From Bacteroidaceae bacterium (GTDB taxonomy: Bacteria > Bacteroidota > Bacteroidia > Bacteroidales > Barnesiellaceae_A), in contig JAFXIZ010000013.1 of NCBI GenBank assembly GCA_017532725.1, forward strand, positions 1 through 41,313: DNA of 41,313 nucleotides, written 5' to 3'. Numbering within the stretch: the first letter of the stretch is position 1; every line of letters begins with the position of its first letter. Shown here in pieces: positions 41,021 to 41,313 of this stretch. The position numbers were made by a program, and so were the translations under genes. The notes under the pieces are model-generated. The model did no database searches. It was not told the DNA's origin and saw only the letters and a program-made list of their open reading frames with translations.

Positions 41021-41313
41021 GTAGAGCCACGATGTTCGTGGCTCATACTCCTCAGTCAGCCTGTGCTGACTGTGAAAGTGTTTAAGAGTTTAAGTTTTTA
41101 ACCCCGATGTTAGGGCGTAACGTCGAAGACGTTGCACATTGTTAACCCCACGTTGAGCGTAGCGAAACGTGGGGTATGGCGTGATATACAGTGCATCAAC
41201 ATCGAAGATGTTGATGCACTGTTGCACGCAGAAGTGAAACGTCTTCGACGTTGCATCGAGCCACTATGCTTACTCCTACATAAAAAAGGTGTGTGCCAAT
41301 TGCTCGACACACA
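41021..41313. repeat. Cluster of palindromes at the right edge, REP/MITE-like
   Basis: The gene-free 400 bases after coaX hold at least six hairpins: 41024-41044 (9 bp), 41054-41071 (7 bp), 41119-41133 (6 bp), 41145-41175 (10 bp, ACCCCACGTT core), 41188-41222 (16 bp, GAA loop) and 41238-41252 (6 bp). The second matches the right arm of the element at 17626-17801 (CCTCAGTCAGC-x-GCTGAC). Three loops are GAA or TTC in TCGAAGA-type centres. No ORF was recognised; the array continues past the window edge. Confidence 0.65.

Noticed and set aside
41110..41310. 66-residue minus-strand frame at the right edge
   Set aside because: It crosses several perfect palindromes, so its frame is a by-product of the repeat sequence.
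41021..41313. Possible CRISPR array
   Set aside because: The palindromes differ in sequence and spacing, and there are no regular repeat-spacer units or cas genes.

Overview
The window is chromosomal DNA of a member of the Bacteroidales (phylum Bacteroidota). The family cannot be fixed from the sequence alone. Four things support this. The promoters follow the Bacteroidota form (TTTG or TTG, a 17-21 base spacer, then TAnnTTTG). Shine-Dalgarno sites are almost absent. Lineage-typical families are present (DUF4831-like, DUF6515-like, a PorE-like lipoprotein, secreted proteins ending in type IX secretion sorting domains). The order acpP-fabF-rnc also fits. No phage, plasmid, CRISPR array or transposase gene was found. 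Most of the window is housekeeping chromosome with some surface-protein genes and repeats.

Layout. 1-2383 (minus) is most of a repeat-built secreted protein that runs off the left edge. 2569-7717 (minus) is a likely operon: nnrDE, a DUF4831-like protein, rnhB and a GT-C-like membrane protein. hpt and adk (7951-9102, plus) follow and converge on two tandem GLUG-type surface proteins (9183-12473, minus). 12692-17543 (minus) carries a WalJ-like hydrolase, a small winged-helix protein, rnz, rpsA and tadA. aqpZ (17818-18501, plus) lies behind a 176-bp element made of hairpins. 18577-19810 (minus) holds a hypothetical gene and a SIMPL-domain gene. 19915-21393 (plus) is yraN-yjbR-birA. A TPR gene (minus) follows, then pyrH-frr, a DUF6515-like protein and a 55-residue ferredoxin (plus). 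25511-28389 (minus) has a hypothetical gene and acpP-fabF-rnc. A lipoprotein gene (minus) is divergent from a HAD phosphatase-aroB pair (plus). After tRNA-Pro come a CaCA exchanger and PBP1A (minus), then tRNA-Asp, queA and a PorE-like lipoprotein (plus), and last coaX plus an outer-membrane protein (minus). The right edge is a gene-free cluster of palindromes.

How the genes connect. Three secreted proteins appear to be type IX secretion cargo, and the PorE-like lipoprotein is a candidate part of that machine. acpP-fabF-rnc joins fatty-acid elongation to RNA processing. pyrH-frr, rpsA, tadA, rnz, queA and two tRNA genes make the window rich in translation and RNA functions.

Most interesting signals. 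(1) A perfect 19-bp inverted repeat lies inside the first codons of rnc and could be a substrate of the enzyme it encodes. (2) A 176-bp element with 17-bp terminal inverted repeats and six hairpins appears to sit in the transcribed leader of aqpZ; its two halves are homologous and differ by compensatory base-pair changes. (3) The palindrome cluster at the right edge carries another copy of one of those arms. (4) coaX and tadA have a promoter -10-like element four bases before ATG, which predicts leaderless mRNAs.
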